This document shows, piece after piece, positions 35,628 through 43,214 of a stretch of DNA of 64,000 nt (position 1 is its first letter; each line of letters begins with the position of its first letter). Both the position numbers and the translations under genes were made by a program. The stretch comes from an uncultured Sphingopyxis sp. (GTDB taxonomy: Bacteria; Pseudomonadota; Alphaproteobacteria; Sphingomonadales; Sphingomonadaceae). The stretch lies in assembly GCA_937873425.1 (NCBI GenBank), contig CALMYE010000013.1, forward strand, positions 38,229 through 102,228, given 5' to 3'. The notes under the pieces are model-generated. The model did no database searches. It was given only the letters and a program-made list of their open reading frames with translations, and had not been told where the DNA came from.

Positions 35628-35634
35628 TTAGCCT
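35581..35634 (+). other. Degenerate tRNA-3'-half-like sequence
   Basis: CATAATC followed by CGGGAGTTCGAGACCTCCTG resembles the anticodon loop and T-arm of a tRNA-Met. However, the anticodon stem does not pair, the T-loop spacing is off by one base, and no D-arm or acceptor 5' strand precedes it. It may be a remnant left by integration of a mobile element at a tRNA gene. It is not a functional tRNA. Confidence 0.25.
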
Positions 35635-36158
35635 TCCGTATCAACGAATATGATCTCGCTATCATCATAGGGCGGCCAATCACGCTCGTTCGAGGACGGG
35701 GCCATGTAGAGTCCGCCGCGAGCAGCATCGATAAAGCGGCGTACGGTCATCAGCGATTCTTGAGTTCCGCTGGTGATCAGATCGATTGGCGCTGCTCCAC
35801 CGAAAACCCGAGCATCATGTGGCTGACGAAGCCAGACGACACCTTCTTGGTCCTCGTCGAAAAGCGTCCTCAGGCCTATATGAATCCCGAGGATCGCCGA
35901 AATCCGTGTCAGGACATTGACGCTCAGCGTGAAGTCCCGATGCTCGCGAGCTTTCTTGACCCAGCCATAATAGGTCGATCGAGCCGGATAGCCGAGGATC
36001 AGCCGGCGCTGTTCCCCGGTCAGTCCCCAAAAATTGGCGATCACAACGAAGGTCCGCAGACTAGCCCCGCTCAGCTGGCGACGGTTCGCTGGCGCGAACC
36101 GTGCGATGGCAGTCCTGGCGGCGGAGCTGGAGTTCGAGGAACCGGGGTGCTTGTCCAT
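35628..36158 (-). CDS. Unpaired Xre/MbcA/ParS-type antitoxin-like protein
   Basis: In the 176-residue protein, residues of about 25-110 form an Xre-like helical domain (FWGLTGEQRRLILGYPARSTYYGWVKKAREH...). A ParS/MbcA toxin-binding domain follows (ISAILGIHIGLRTLFDEDQEGVVWLRQPHDARVFGGAAPIDLITSG). These proteins normally neutralise RES-domain toxins, but no toxin gene adjoins this one, unlike the pair at 39.6-40.7 kb. It is the last gene of a six-gene minus-strand cluster and starts three bases after the preceding stop. It may act as a stand-alone regulator or guard protein. Confidence 0.65.
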   Translation of the reverse strand: MDKHPGSSNSSSAARTAIARFAPANRRQLSGASLRTFVVIANFWGLTGEQRRLILGYPARSTYYGWVKKAREHRDFTLSVNVLTRISAILGIHIGLRTLFDEDQEGVVWLRQPHDARVFGGAAPIDLITSGTQESLMTVRRFIDAARGGLYMAPSSNERDWPPYDDSEIIFVDTEG

Positions 36159-36161
36159 CTC

Positions 36162-36467
36162 TCACACGTCCGGCGCGACCGCCCCAGAGTCAGCGCCAGA
36201 CCCACCGGCCGCCCCCTCGGGTAGAGGCACGGCAACGAGCAGCGCGTCACGGATCAGCGCGAGCGACCCAGCGCCGCGGTCATGATCGCGAAGCAGGAAT
36301 TCTTCATCGATGGCAGGCAGGCCTTCCGGCTCGTAACCGTCGCATTGGACGCGAACCTCGTAGGTTGCGATGCGACCGTTCGAGATATTCCCGGCCGTGA
36401 TCTCGCCGATCTTGTACTTCCGTTCCTCGCGGCCCCAGGGCCAGACTTCGATATTCACCACTAGCAT
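36162..36467 (-). CDS. Conserved hypothetical protein of the six-gene cluster
   Basis: About 101 residues start at the ATG at 36467, chosen because AAAGGAAG lies 8 bases upstream; an in-frame ATG at 36497 has no such site. The N-terminal half is strand-rich (VVNIEVWPWGREERKYKIGEI, then RIATYEVRVQCDGYEPEG), a pattern seen in small unnamed proteins of alphaproteobacterial plasmids and phages. The tail is rich in glycine and alanine. Function is unknown. It is encoded between two other cluster genes with almost no gap to the ParS-like gene. Confidence 0.6.
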   Translation of the reverse strand: MLVVNIEVWPWGREERKYKIGEITAGNISNGRIATYEVRVQCDGYEPEGLPAIDEEFLLRDHDRGAGSLALIRDALLVAVPLPEGAAGGSGADSGAVAPDV

Positions 36468-36513
36468 GACATCTTCCTTTTCATATTTTCGGTGCAACCC
36501 GGCACTTCGCGGG

Positions 36514-36981
36514 TCAGATTCCTTCTGGGTCCAGCGCGTCGAAATCGACCGCCTGCTTCAACCCGCGCCTGGACAGCTTGAATATGGGCTTGCTCGCATC
36601 CTGATCGGGTACGAAGTGGAGCACGCCTTCGATCAGGCAGGGCCGATATTCGCGGTGCCACACAGGCACGAGGCCGTGGGTCCCGATGTCGACGACGGCC
36701 CTGTTTTTGCCGGTGCCCGGCCGCGCGACATAGACCATCAGCGCGTCGCAGCGTGACAGTCCCATCATGTCCTCGACGGCATGATGATCGCCGACGGCCG
36801 AGGCATTGGCTGGGACGATCAGCAGATCGGCATCAGCCGCGATCAGATAGTGCGCGCATTTCGCCGGCAAGATCGGCGGCTTCTCGTCGAGTCCGATCCC
36901 GGCGGTCCGGACGATAGCGAGCGCCGCTCGCAGCGTTTCCATTTCTTCGGCTCGGTCGATCACGGTGGGGTATTTTGGCAT
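36514..36981 (-). CDS. Hypothetical protein of the six-gene cluster
   Basis: The 155-residue protein matches no recognised family. It contains HYLIAADADLLIVPANASAVGDHHAVEDMMG and a segment VYVARPGTGKNRAVVDIG. PGTGK resembles a P-loop fragment, but the surrounding fold and hydrophobic strand are not convincing. No signal peptide or membrane helix is present. It is separated by 128 bases from the upstream gene and by 46 bases from the downstream one. Confidence 0.55.
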   Translation of the reverse strand: MPKYPTVIDRAEEMETLRAALAIVRTAGIGLDEKPPILPAKCAHYLIAADADLLIVPANASAVGDHHAVEDMMGLSRCDALMVYVARPGTGKNRAVVDIGTHGLVPVWHREYRPCLIEGVLHFVPDQDASKPIFKLSRRGLKQAVDFDALDPEGI

Positions 36982-37109
36982 ATATAATCCATTCCTTGGC
37001 AGCGCTGGCTGGACAGCCGCTGCTTTCCTTCATTCGCTCCAGCCACAGCTGAGCGGTCTTCTTCCTTCGGGTTTGTTGTCGGCGCCGGCGGGCGCCGAGC
37101 GGCAGGCCG

Positions 37110-37712
37110 TCAGCCTCCTTGCCGTGCCTGCCATTCGGCCCACTCGGCAGCGAACATCGCCTTGCCTGCGTCCGCCGCAAATGGTCGAACAAAGTCTGCA
37201 AAGCCGTACGCTTTGAGTTCGCGCGCCAAGGCCATCAGGTGCACATGCGGCGGATTGGTCGAGCCGATCTGGACCGGCAGGTGGAAAGCTGCGATGACAG
37301 CGAGATTGCGCTCGCGGCAGAGACGTTCGCGCGCGAAAGCGCGTACGTCTTCCCAGATGGCATGAATCCGATCGGCGTCGGGAAAGCGGATCGTCATCAT
37401 GACGAGCAGATCCTTCTGCCCTTCAAAGGCCTGTTCTTCATATTGCTCGCAGAGGCGCTTCGGATCGAGGCAATCGTCGTGCGCCATCGGCGGAAGCAGG
37501 ACGTCCCAGCAATAACAGGAAGGTTCCCATGGCGCCGCGACGTCGGCCTTGCGTCCCGGCGATAAACGCCGGAGCACCGAGCCGGGAACGGTCTGGATCG
37601 CGCCACTTCCAATCCGGCGCCGTACCACACCGAAGACAAGATTGGGGTCGCTGCCGCCTTCGACCGGGACAAAATCGAGGCCGTCGATCGCAGGTAGCTT
37701 TTTCATCGCCAT
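37110..37712 (-). CDS. Hypothetical protein with relaxase-like HVH motif
   Basis: About 200 residues start at the ATG at 37712, which has GGAGG six bases upstream and overlaps the end of the preceding gene; another ATG lies two codons on. Near residue 160 it reads TNPPHVHLMALARELKAYGFADF. This resembles the metal-binding HxH motif and following strand of MobA/MobL relaxases, and AEWAEWQA near the end matches the family's WA...N helix. No N-terminal catalytic tyrosine motif is obvious and the protein is far shorter than a relaxase. It could be a small HUH-fold endonuclease or a degenerate relative. Confidence 0.55.
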   Translation of the reverse strand: MAMKKLPAIDGLDFVPVEGGSDPNLVFGVVRRRIGSGAIQTVPGSVLRRLSPGRKADVAAPWEPSCYCWDVLLPPMAHDDCLDPKRLCEQYEEQAFEGQKDLLVMMTIRFPDADRIHAIWEDVRAFARERLCRERNLAVIAAFHLPVQIGSTNPPHVHLMALARELKAYGFADFVRPFAADAGKAMFAAEWAEWQARQGG

Positions 37713-38302
37713 GACCAGCCTCCGCGCAGATGCGCGTCGAGATGCGCACTCGCCCGCTCGATGCCGGCGGTCCGGTCCCAATCGTCAGCGTAAGGTGCAT
37801 GTTCGGTCAGAAACAGCCCATGAGGCAGCAACCGTACCGAGAGGTCTTCACCCAAGGGCACGAGCCAACTGTCGCCCGCAAGGCCGCGAAACAACCGATA
37901 ATCCTGAAACCATTTCAGGTCGCCATCGTCGGGAAGAAGGAGGTCGATCGTGACGTCAGTGGCCGATTGGCTCTGCGAATGCCGCAACAAAACGACCGGA
38001 TGCCGGGTTGCGATCGCTTCGGCTTCCATCTCGCCGAGGAACAGCGGCGAAGCGCAAGCGGTCGCTCGAACAATGATGCCGGGCGTCGCGATAAATAGGC
38101 TGTCGGCCAGAATGCCGGCCATGTTCAGCACATCGCGGGTCGCGCGACTGTGCATCAGCGACGCCAAGTAGCGCATCAGCTTGATGTCGGCTCGCGTTGC
38201 GGTCGGCAGCGGGATACTGCCCTTGATCACGCACCCCAGCATTGTCGGACGCGGCTCGATCATAAGATCGATTGCGCCGATCGGCGGATAGAAATTCGTC
38301 AT
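37703..38302 (-). CDS. Hypothetical protein of the six-gene cluster
   Basis: This 199-residue protein has no recognised domain. A moderately hydrophobic middle (VLNMAGILADSLFIATPGIIVRATACASPLFLG) does not look like a membrane helix. The C-terminal half contains WFQDYRLFRGLAGDSWLVPLGEDLSVRLLPHG. Its ATG overlaps the stop of the preceding 42-codon gene and its stop overlaps the next gene, so it is firmly inside an operon. Confidence 0.6.
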   Translation of the reverse strand: MTNFYPPIGAIDLMIEPRPTMLGCVIKGSIPLPTATRADIKLMRYLASLMHSRATRDVLNMAGILADSLFIATPGIIVRATACASPLFLGEMEAEAIATRHPVVLLRHSQSQSATDVTIDLLLPDDGDLKWFQDYRLFRGLAGDSWLVPLGEDLSVRLLPHGLFLTEHAPYADDWDRTAGIERASAHLDAHLRGGWSWR

Positions 38303-38427
38303 TGGGACTTACTCGTTTTGAACGACCCAGATGCCGGGGCTCTCGGCAGCCCCGGCGTCAGATGTCTTTCATCCTTCTCGCAGGGCCAGCCTGCGCCTTC
38401 TCTTCCGTTGAAACTTCGGCGCGTCAT
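38299..38427 (-). CDS. Small ORF (42 aa) heading the six-gene cluster
   Basis: The frame starts with ATG at 38427 behind GAGAGGA and ends in TGA that overlaps the next start codon (ATGA). The peptide is polar and basic, with no known domain. A strong 9-bp hairpin lies inside the coding region (38333-38356). It could be a genuine small protein or a leader peptide; the ribosome-binding site and overlap support translation. Confidence 0.5.
   Translation of the reverse strand: MTRRSFNGREGAGWPCEKDERHLTPGLPRAPASGSFKTSKSQ
38333..38356. repeat. Strong hairpin inside the small leading ORF
   Basis: GCCGGGGCT at 38333-38341 pairs perfectly with AGCCCCGGC at 38348-38356 around a six-base loop. No U-run follows, so it is not a standard terminator. 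It may affect translation or processing at the head of the cluster. Confidence 0.5.
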
Positions 38428-38429
38428 GT

Positions 38430-38666
38430 AATCCTCTCGAGGAGTTTCTAGCGCGCAGCGACAAAGAGCGCGTGTCGCTGCCATTCGATCAGATCGGACA
38501 ATTGGTCGGCGGATTGCCGCCCACCGCTTATGAAAAGAATGAGCGGTGGGCGAACGAGGACGTCCGGACGACGCGCCATGCGCAATGCAAATCCTGGCAG
38601 CGGGCCGGCTACAAGGTCTCGGTCGATCGGTGCGCCCGGATCGCGACCTTCGCGAGGACGGATTGA
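38430..38666 (+). pseudogene. DUF7662-like small protein, start codon damaged
   Basis: The frame encodes NPLEEFLARSDKERVSLPF then DQIGQLVGG, LPPTAY and RWANEDV...QCKSWQRAGYKV. This is the layout of a small family whose core pattern is an F-x2-I..LG..LP..A segment followed by WW.N and a W..AGY.V strand. The natural N-terminus begins at 38430, but no in-frame ATG or GTG precedes it. An ATG at 38426 is out of frame by one base, as if a base had been inserted. A GTG at 38472 would remove the first strand. It is divergent from the six-gene cluster. Confidence 0.45.
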
Positions 38667-38809
38667 CCGAGGTGTCGCTTTTTGACCACCATCGCTTGCG
38701 CGCCGGCCGCAAAAATGCTCGTCATGGTGGTCGCGCAAGAGCGCGGTCGCCGATCGAGGTGAGGGAGCAGACGATGGCATGAAAACGCTCGACCGAAGAT
38801 AAATATGCA

Positions 38810-38971
38810 ATGGCGGGGATTTTTGTGGGCATGGCGATCGCCGCGGTTGCCGCGATCCTGTTCGCCTCGCATTCCAGCACGATTGTCCGCTATCTGATCA
38901 TGGCATCGGGGCTCTTGATCGGCTGGCTCGTCGGGCGCTCGATTGGCAGGCGCAAAAGCCAGAGCGAATAA
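38810..38971 (+). CDS. Small two-helix membrane protein (53 aa)
   Basis: The ATG at 38810 opens a 53-codon frame whose product is mostly two hydrophobic helices, IFVGMAIAAVAAILFA and YLIMASGLLIGWLVG, followed by a basic tail (RSIGRRKSQSE). The positive C-terminus would stay in the cytoplasm. The ribosome-binding site is weak. No family is recognised; hydrophobic pattern and codon use support it. Confidence 0.5.
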   Translation: MAGIFVGMAIAAVAAILFASHSSTIVRYLIMASGLLIGWLVGRSIGRRKSQSE

Positions 38972-39092
38972 TCGTCATCCATTCTGCAATCGCCGGGACG
39001 ACACATGTCGCCTGCCGCGCACCGTTTATCGCAGTGTGGTTGATCGGAAAGCCGGCCGCCCATGAACTCGCCTCGCATGCAGGAGACTTCAG

Positions 39093-39431
39093 ATGTCCGG
39101 CAGATATTTGTTGGCGATCACCGCCTTGACGATAGCCGTACCAGCATCGGGTCAGGATATCCCGATGATCGATGCAGTGGGGGCTTATAATCACAGCCAG
39201 GTCATGCGCCACCGCGATGGAACGACGGAAAAGAAGCGCCAACCTTCGCCCGATCCACAGAAACTCGGCCATCATCGGATCATGGCTTTGAGCCCGGAAT
39301 CACGAAAATCGCTCATCGCTCTGAAACCCGAACTGGACCGCCGCACGAAGCGGGACGGCGAAGCCGCTGCCAATCGCTGGTTTGAAGCAAGGGTTGCCGA
39401 GGCGGAACGGCGCGAGGGAATAAGGCGCTAG
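39093..39431 (+). CDS. Secreted hypothetical protein
   Basis: The 112-residue protein has a good AGGAGA ribosome-binding site and a clear signal peptide (MSGRYLLAITALTIAVPASGQ). The mature part is charged and polar, with a helical C-terminal half (RKSLIALKPELDRRTKRDGEAAANRWFEARVAEAERR). No domain is recognised. A periplasmic location is predicted. Confidence 0.6.
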   Translation: MSGRYLLAITALTIAVPASGQDIPMIDAVGAYNHSQVMRHRDGTTEKKRQPSPDPQKLGHHRIMALSPESRKSLIALKPELDRRTKRDGEAAANRWFEARVAEAERREGIRR

Positions 39432-39554
39432 CTAGGCACTACGTCACAAAGTTTTAACCGCACTCGTGCTCAGATGGGGCAACCCCGCCCGCCTGCGACC
39501 CGGCGCGGCGGGGCCACGCATCGCTCAATTGGCGCCGGCAGGTGATCGCACCGC

Positions 39555-40265
39555 TCAGACTTGCAGGCGAAAAATCTCACCCTTCCCCTCGAGCCGAAGC
39601 TCGTGGATCATGTCGATCCGCTCGCCGTCCCAATGGTATCGGAAATGCCGTCTCTGGACGGGCTTGGCGATGACATCGGGCCAGAACGCGGCGATGCATT
39701 CGCCGCCGGGATTGCGCACCGAAGGATAAACAATCCCGTCATTTCCAGCATCGCGGTGCTGGCGTGCGAAAGCTTGTGACGCCGAATAGTCATCGGGAGC
39801 AAGCAGCCTGCCGAACTCGCCGGAGCGGATATCGACCAGCTTGGCATGCACCGCCCCGACAAGCTCACGCATGTCCGAGATCCAACCTGGCTCGTCTCTC
39901 GTGTCCAGCAAACGCTGCGCCTGGTGATGCGTTACTTCGGCGACTGCGGTCTCGAAGTTCGCGGCGGCATAATAGGCTCCGAAATGGCCATCGTGGAATC
40001 GACCAAGCCGATCAGGCGAGCAATGAGTGAAGGGCGCCATGACATAGCTGGCGCCCAGGCCTGAAACGCGACGTTCGACAGGGACGAGATCGAGCTTGCC
40101 GATTGTTTCCGCGATTCGGGGGTTCGTCTTCGCCTCGGCCGCAGCGAGCAACTCCCAATCCTCGGGATCAGCGAGATCCTCGAACAGGTCGATTGGCGGG
40201 TATTTGCTTTCGATCAGGCGAACGGCCGACGGCCAGTCGACGGGAGACAGCGGCGCATCGAGCAT
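39555..40265 (-). CDS. RES-domain toxin (NAD-degrading)
   Basis: The 236-residue protein has the RES fold: GRFHDGHFGAYYAAANFETAVAEV around residues 88-110 gives the conserved arginine and glutamate, and NDGIVYPSVRNPGGECIAAFWPD around 175-197 gives the conserved serine. RES toxins of this group consume cellular NAD and stop growth until their antitoxin is restored. The gene follows its antitoxin by seven bases on the same strand, the standard order for RES-Xre pairs. It appears full length. Confidence 0.88.
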   Translation of the reverse strand: MLDAPLSPVDWPSAVRLIESKYPPIDLFEDLADPEDWELLAAAEAKTNPRIAETIGKLDLVPVERRVSGLGASYVMAPFTHCSPDRLGRFHDGHFGAYYAAANFETAVAEVTHHQAQRLLDTRDEPGWISDMRELVGAVHAKLVDIRSGEFGRLLAPDDYSASQAFARQHRDAGNDGIVYPSVRNPGGECIAAFWPDVIAKPVQRRHFRYHWDGERIDMIHELRLEGKGEIFRLQV

Positions 40266-40272
40266 CCGTGGA

Positions 40273-40683
40273 TCACCACGCCCCGCGATAGCTGTCGAGA
40301 TAGCGCCGCACGCGCATCAGATCGGTAAGCTGTCCGCCCAGCATCACTTCAAGCGCCGACCGATCGCCAAAGGCACGGTTAGGGGCCTTGATCCAGCGGT
40401 AGCCTCGCTCTGCCTCGGTATAGAGCAGCCGAAGCGCTTTGTGGATGCCGATCAGGTTCGACAGGCGTGCTGCCAGGTCGACGTTCCACCGGCCATATTC
40501 TCCCTGCTTCCAGCGCTGATAGGTGCGGACAGCGATATCGCCGAGCAGGACAGCGGCCTGTGCGTCGGTCACGCTCCAGTGGTCGAATAGCCGGATAACG
40601 GCGCGCTGCATGGCCTGCACTTCGGCATCCGAAAACTGGGGGGCGGGCGGCGGTGCGGCGCCCTTGATTGCAACCAGCTGCAT
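40273..40683 (-). CDS. Xre/MbcA/ParS-type antitoxin of the RES pair
   Basis: In 136 residues, an Xre-like helical region (VIRLFDHWSVTDAQAAVLLGDIAVRTYQRWKQGE) is followed by the ParS/MbcA toxin-binding domain (LSNLIGIHKALRLLYTE, RGYRWIKAPNRAFGDRSALEVMLGGQLTDLMRVRRYLDSYRGAW). It starts behind a GGAGG site and a sigma-70-type promoter that contains a quasi-palindrome, consistent with autorepression. It is distantly similar to the unpaired protein at 35.6-36.2 kb. Confidence 0.88.
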   Translation of the reverse strand: MQLVAIKGAAPPPAPQFSDAEVQAMQRAVIRLFDHWSVTDAQAAVLLGDIAVRTYQRWKQGEYGRWNVDLAARLSNLIGIHKALRLLYTEAERGYRWIKAPNRAFGDRSALEVMLGGQLTDLMRVRRYLDSYRGAW

Positions 40684-40709
40684 GAGCGGCCTCCTATGAC
40701 AATTGGCAC

Positions 40710-40738
40710 ATATATGGACAATCCGTGTCAGATGTCAA
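40710..40738 (-). promoter_or_regulatory. Sigma-70-type promoter of the RES/ParS operon
   Basis: On the minus strand, TTGACA (40738-40733) and ATATAT (40715-40710) are separated by 17 bases, upstream of the antitoxin start. TGACA-N5-TGTCC between them forms an imperfect palindrome that could be the antitoxin operator. Confidence 0.55.
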
Positions 40739-40766
40739 TGTCGCCGTGACTCTCGCACGTTGATTG

Positions 40767-40770
40767 CGGG
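40767..40770. repeat. Left target-site duplication of IS3 element (CGGG)
   Basis: CGGG directly precedes the left inverted repeat at 40771 and recurs at 43549-43552 after the right end, as expected for a 4-bp duplication made by IS3-family insertion. Confidence 0.6.
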
Positions 40771-41166
40771 TGACGTGACCCCCTGGTTTCCACCAGCCGG
40801 GATTAGAGCCCAGCAGCTTTGTTGCGCATGAGCGCGGTTGAAGCAATGGCCTGCGTAGCGGAGCCCGTAGGGCGGAGCGAAGCAGGCCATTGCTTATCCA
40901 GTTCGGCGGCGAACGCCGCCGGGGTTGCGTAGCCAAGGGATGAGTGTGGTCTCTCCCGGTTGTAATCATCCACCCAAGCAGCGATCTCGACCCTGGCATG
41001 GGCGAGGCTTATGAACAGCGTCTCGTTGAGCAGTTCATCGCGCATCCTTCCATTGAAGCTCTCGACGTAGCCGTTCTGCATTGGTCTTCCCGGAGCGATG
41101 AGTGCCACTCCACGCCGATCTCCCCGCACCATGCCAGCACAGCATTACTGGTGAGCTCGGTTCCGT

Positions 41167-42822
41167 AGCACATTGGGAAGCAGCCTTTCGAAGGGCCGCG
41201 ATGCCTTGATGGAGACAAGGGCGCGTAGCGCCCGCCGGCTTCATCAAGGCAGTCATGACCTGCCAGCAGGTCTCTAAAGAGAAGTTGTCGACACAACCCT
41301 TTGGAGGCTGACCGATCATGACCAAGCTGTATTCTACGCCACCCGACGCCGTCCTGGTAGCCATCGATATGTCGAAGCACCGCCAGGAGGTTCTCCTCGA
41401 ACGACCGGAGGGCGGCCGCCGACGCCGTATGACCGTCATGGCAACGAAGGCGGACTATGACCGGCTGGCGGACGATCTGACGACCATCGGTAGGCCCGTG
41501 ATCGTCGGCTTTGAAGCAACCGGCAACTATCACCGCACGTTGGCGCATCGATTGCTGTCCGCCGGGTGCGAACTGCGCCTGATTTCGTCGGTCGCCTTGG
41601 CTCGGACACGCGAAGCGCTGCACAATGGCTGGGACAAGAATGATTCCAAGGACGCGCAAGTCATCCTGCACATGCTGAAGATCGGCGCGACCCAGCGCTA
41701 TGTCGATCCGCTGGCGGCAGGGATCAACGATCTGCAGGAGATGTCGAAGACGCATGAAGCCATATCGAAGGCGAAGACCCAGACCTGGCATCGGATCCTC
41801 ACGCATTATCTGCCACTGTATTTTCCGGAGATCGAGCGTTTCGCCGGCAACAGCCGGTCCGACTGGTTCCTGGCGTTGATCGAACGCTTCCCGACGCCGG
41901 GCAGCATCACCTCGATCGGACGCGAGGCGTTCACCGAACAGGCCTGGCCGCTGATCGGTCGCAAGGTCTCCAAGGCCCGGGTGGTCAACGATATTTACGA
42001 GACCGCCTGTGCATCGATCGCGCTGCCGATCGACGAAGATTCCACGGCGGTCGCCATGTTCCGCATGGTCATCGCCCAGGCACGCACCCTGATTCAGCAG
42101 CGTAACGAGATCGAGCGGATCGCCCATGACGCGCTGGCGACGAACAGCGATTATCAGCTCCTGCGCATGATCCCCGGTATCGGTCCGATCAACGCCCTGA
42201 CGATCCTGGCCGAGGCCGGCGATCTGCGCCGGTTCAGCCACCATCGCCAGTTCCTCAAGTTCTGCGGCCTCGACCTCGCTACCTACCAGTCAGGGATATT
42301 TCGGGGGCGGACGAAGCTATCAAAGTACGGCAATGCCCGGCTGCGACGCACCTTCTGGATGGCAACGCAGGTCGCGATCCGACAACCCAACAACAGCTTC
42401 CGTGACAAGCTCTCCCGCTATGTCGATGGCCATGCCGACGACCCCGATCGCCGCCGCAAGGCGATGACCGCTCTCACCGCCAAGATGGCGCGCGTCGTGC
42501 ACGCCGTCATCAAGACGGGAACCGAGTACCGCCCGTTCGTCGAACGGGCGGACACCAGATGGAAGGACCCCTCTCTGCTGTGCCGTGAGGGCGCTACGGC
42601 GACCCTGTAGATAATGTTCGGGCCTTCCATCTGGCATGCGTATCTCATCTTAAGGACGGTGAGGACCACGATCCCGATGATCGATGGATCCTATGTTTGC
42701 TATGGCCGAGAGCGCCTTCCTTGACGATGGAAGCCATCTGGATCATAAAATCATCAGCGCCGATCACATTCGGCGCAACGAGATCTGCTGGCCTGTTCCC
42801 GCCGCTGCTTCCCAACATAGGA
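41167..42822 (+). mobile_element. IS110-family element inside the IS3 orfB
   Basis: Comparison of the split orfB halves places the insert between 41166 and 42823, with CGT shared at both junctions. TTGGGAAGCAGC at 41173-41184 and GCTGCTTCCCAA at 42804-42815 form a 12-bp subterminal inverted repeat. One intact transposase gene is enclosed. Non-coding segments of about 130 bases before it and 190 after it could hold the bridge RNA. The size of 1656 bases fits the family. Confidence 0.82.
41318..42610 (+). CDS. IS110-family transposase (inside IS3)
   Basis: The 430-residue DEDD transposase has VLVAIDMSKHRQEV and VGFEATGNYHRTLAHRL near the N-terminus and DKNDSKDAQVILHMLK with the paired aspartates. 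Its C-terminal domain has RMIPGIGPINALTILAEAG and FLKFCGLDLATYQSGIFRGRTKLSKYGNARLRRTFW. GGAGG lies upstream of the ATG at 41318. It is longer than and clearly different from the transposase at 33.7 kb, so two separate IS110-type lineages are present. The gene appears intact. Confidence 0.93.
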   Translation: MTKLYSTPPDAVLVAIDMSKHRQEVLLERPEGGRRRRMTVMATKADYDRLADDLTTIGRPVIVGFEATGNYHRTLAHRLLSAGCELRLISSVALARTREALHNGWDKNDSKDAQVILHMLKIGATQRYVDPLAAGINDLQEMSKTHEAISKAKTQTWHRILTHYLPLYFPEIERFAGNSRSDWFLALIERFPTPGSITSIGREAFTEQAWPLIGRKVSKARVVNDIYETACASIALPIDEDSTAVAMFRMVIAQARTLIQQRNEIERIAHDALATNSDYQLLRMIPGIGPINALTILAEAGDLRRFSHHRQFLKFCGLDLATYQSGIFRGRTKLSKYGNARLRRTFWMATQVAIRQPNNSFRDKLSRYVDGHADDPDRRRKAMTALTAKMARVVHAVIKTGTEYRPFVERADTRWKDPSLLCREGATATL

Positions 42823-43214
42823 CGTTGTCGCTGACGATCATGCCGGGCTTGCCACGCCGGGCGATCAGCTCGGTCAGCTCGCGCACGACACGGCGCCCCG
42901 AGATCGAGGTGTCGGGCACCGCCGCCAGGCACTCCCGGGTCACGTCATCGACCACGTTGAGCACGCGGAACCGCCTGCCAGACGCCATCTGATCATGGAC
43001 GAAGTCGAGGCTCCAGCGCTGGTTCGGCAGCGCCAGCACCGGAGCAGGTGCTCGGGTCCCGACAGCACGCCTGCGGCTGCGTCGTCGTCTGACCCCGAGC
43101 CCTTCCTCCTGGTAGATACGCTGGGTCTTCTTGCGGTTGATCATCACGCCCGCCGTTCGCTCATCCCGTGGCAGGCCTGGAGATGAGCCACTGCTTCCCG
43201 CTTGGCCGCGGGCG

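Noticed and set aside
35581-35634. Functional tRNA-Met
   Set aside because: The anticodon stem does not pair, the T-loop length is wrong, and the 5' half is absent; kept only as a tRNA-like fragment.
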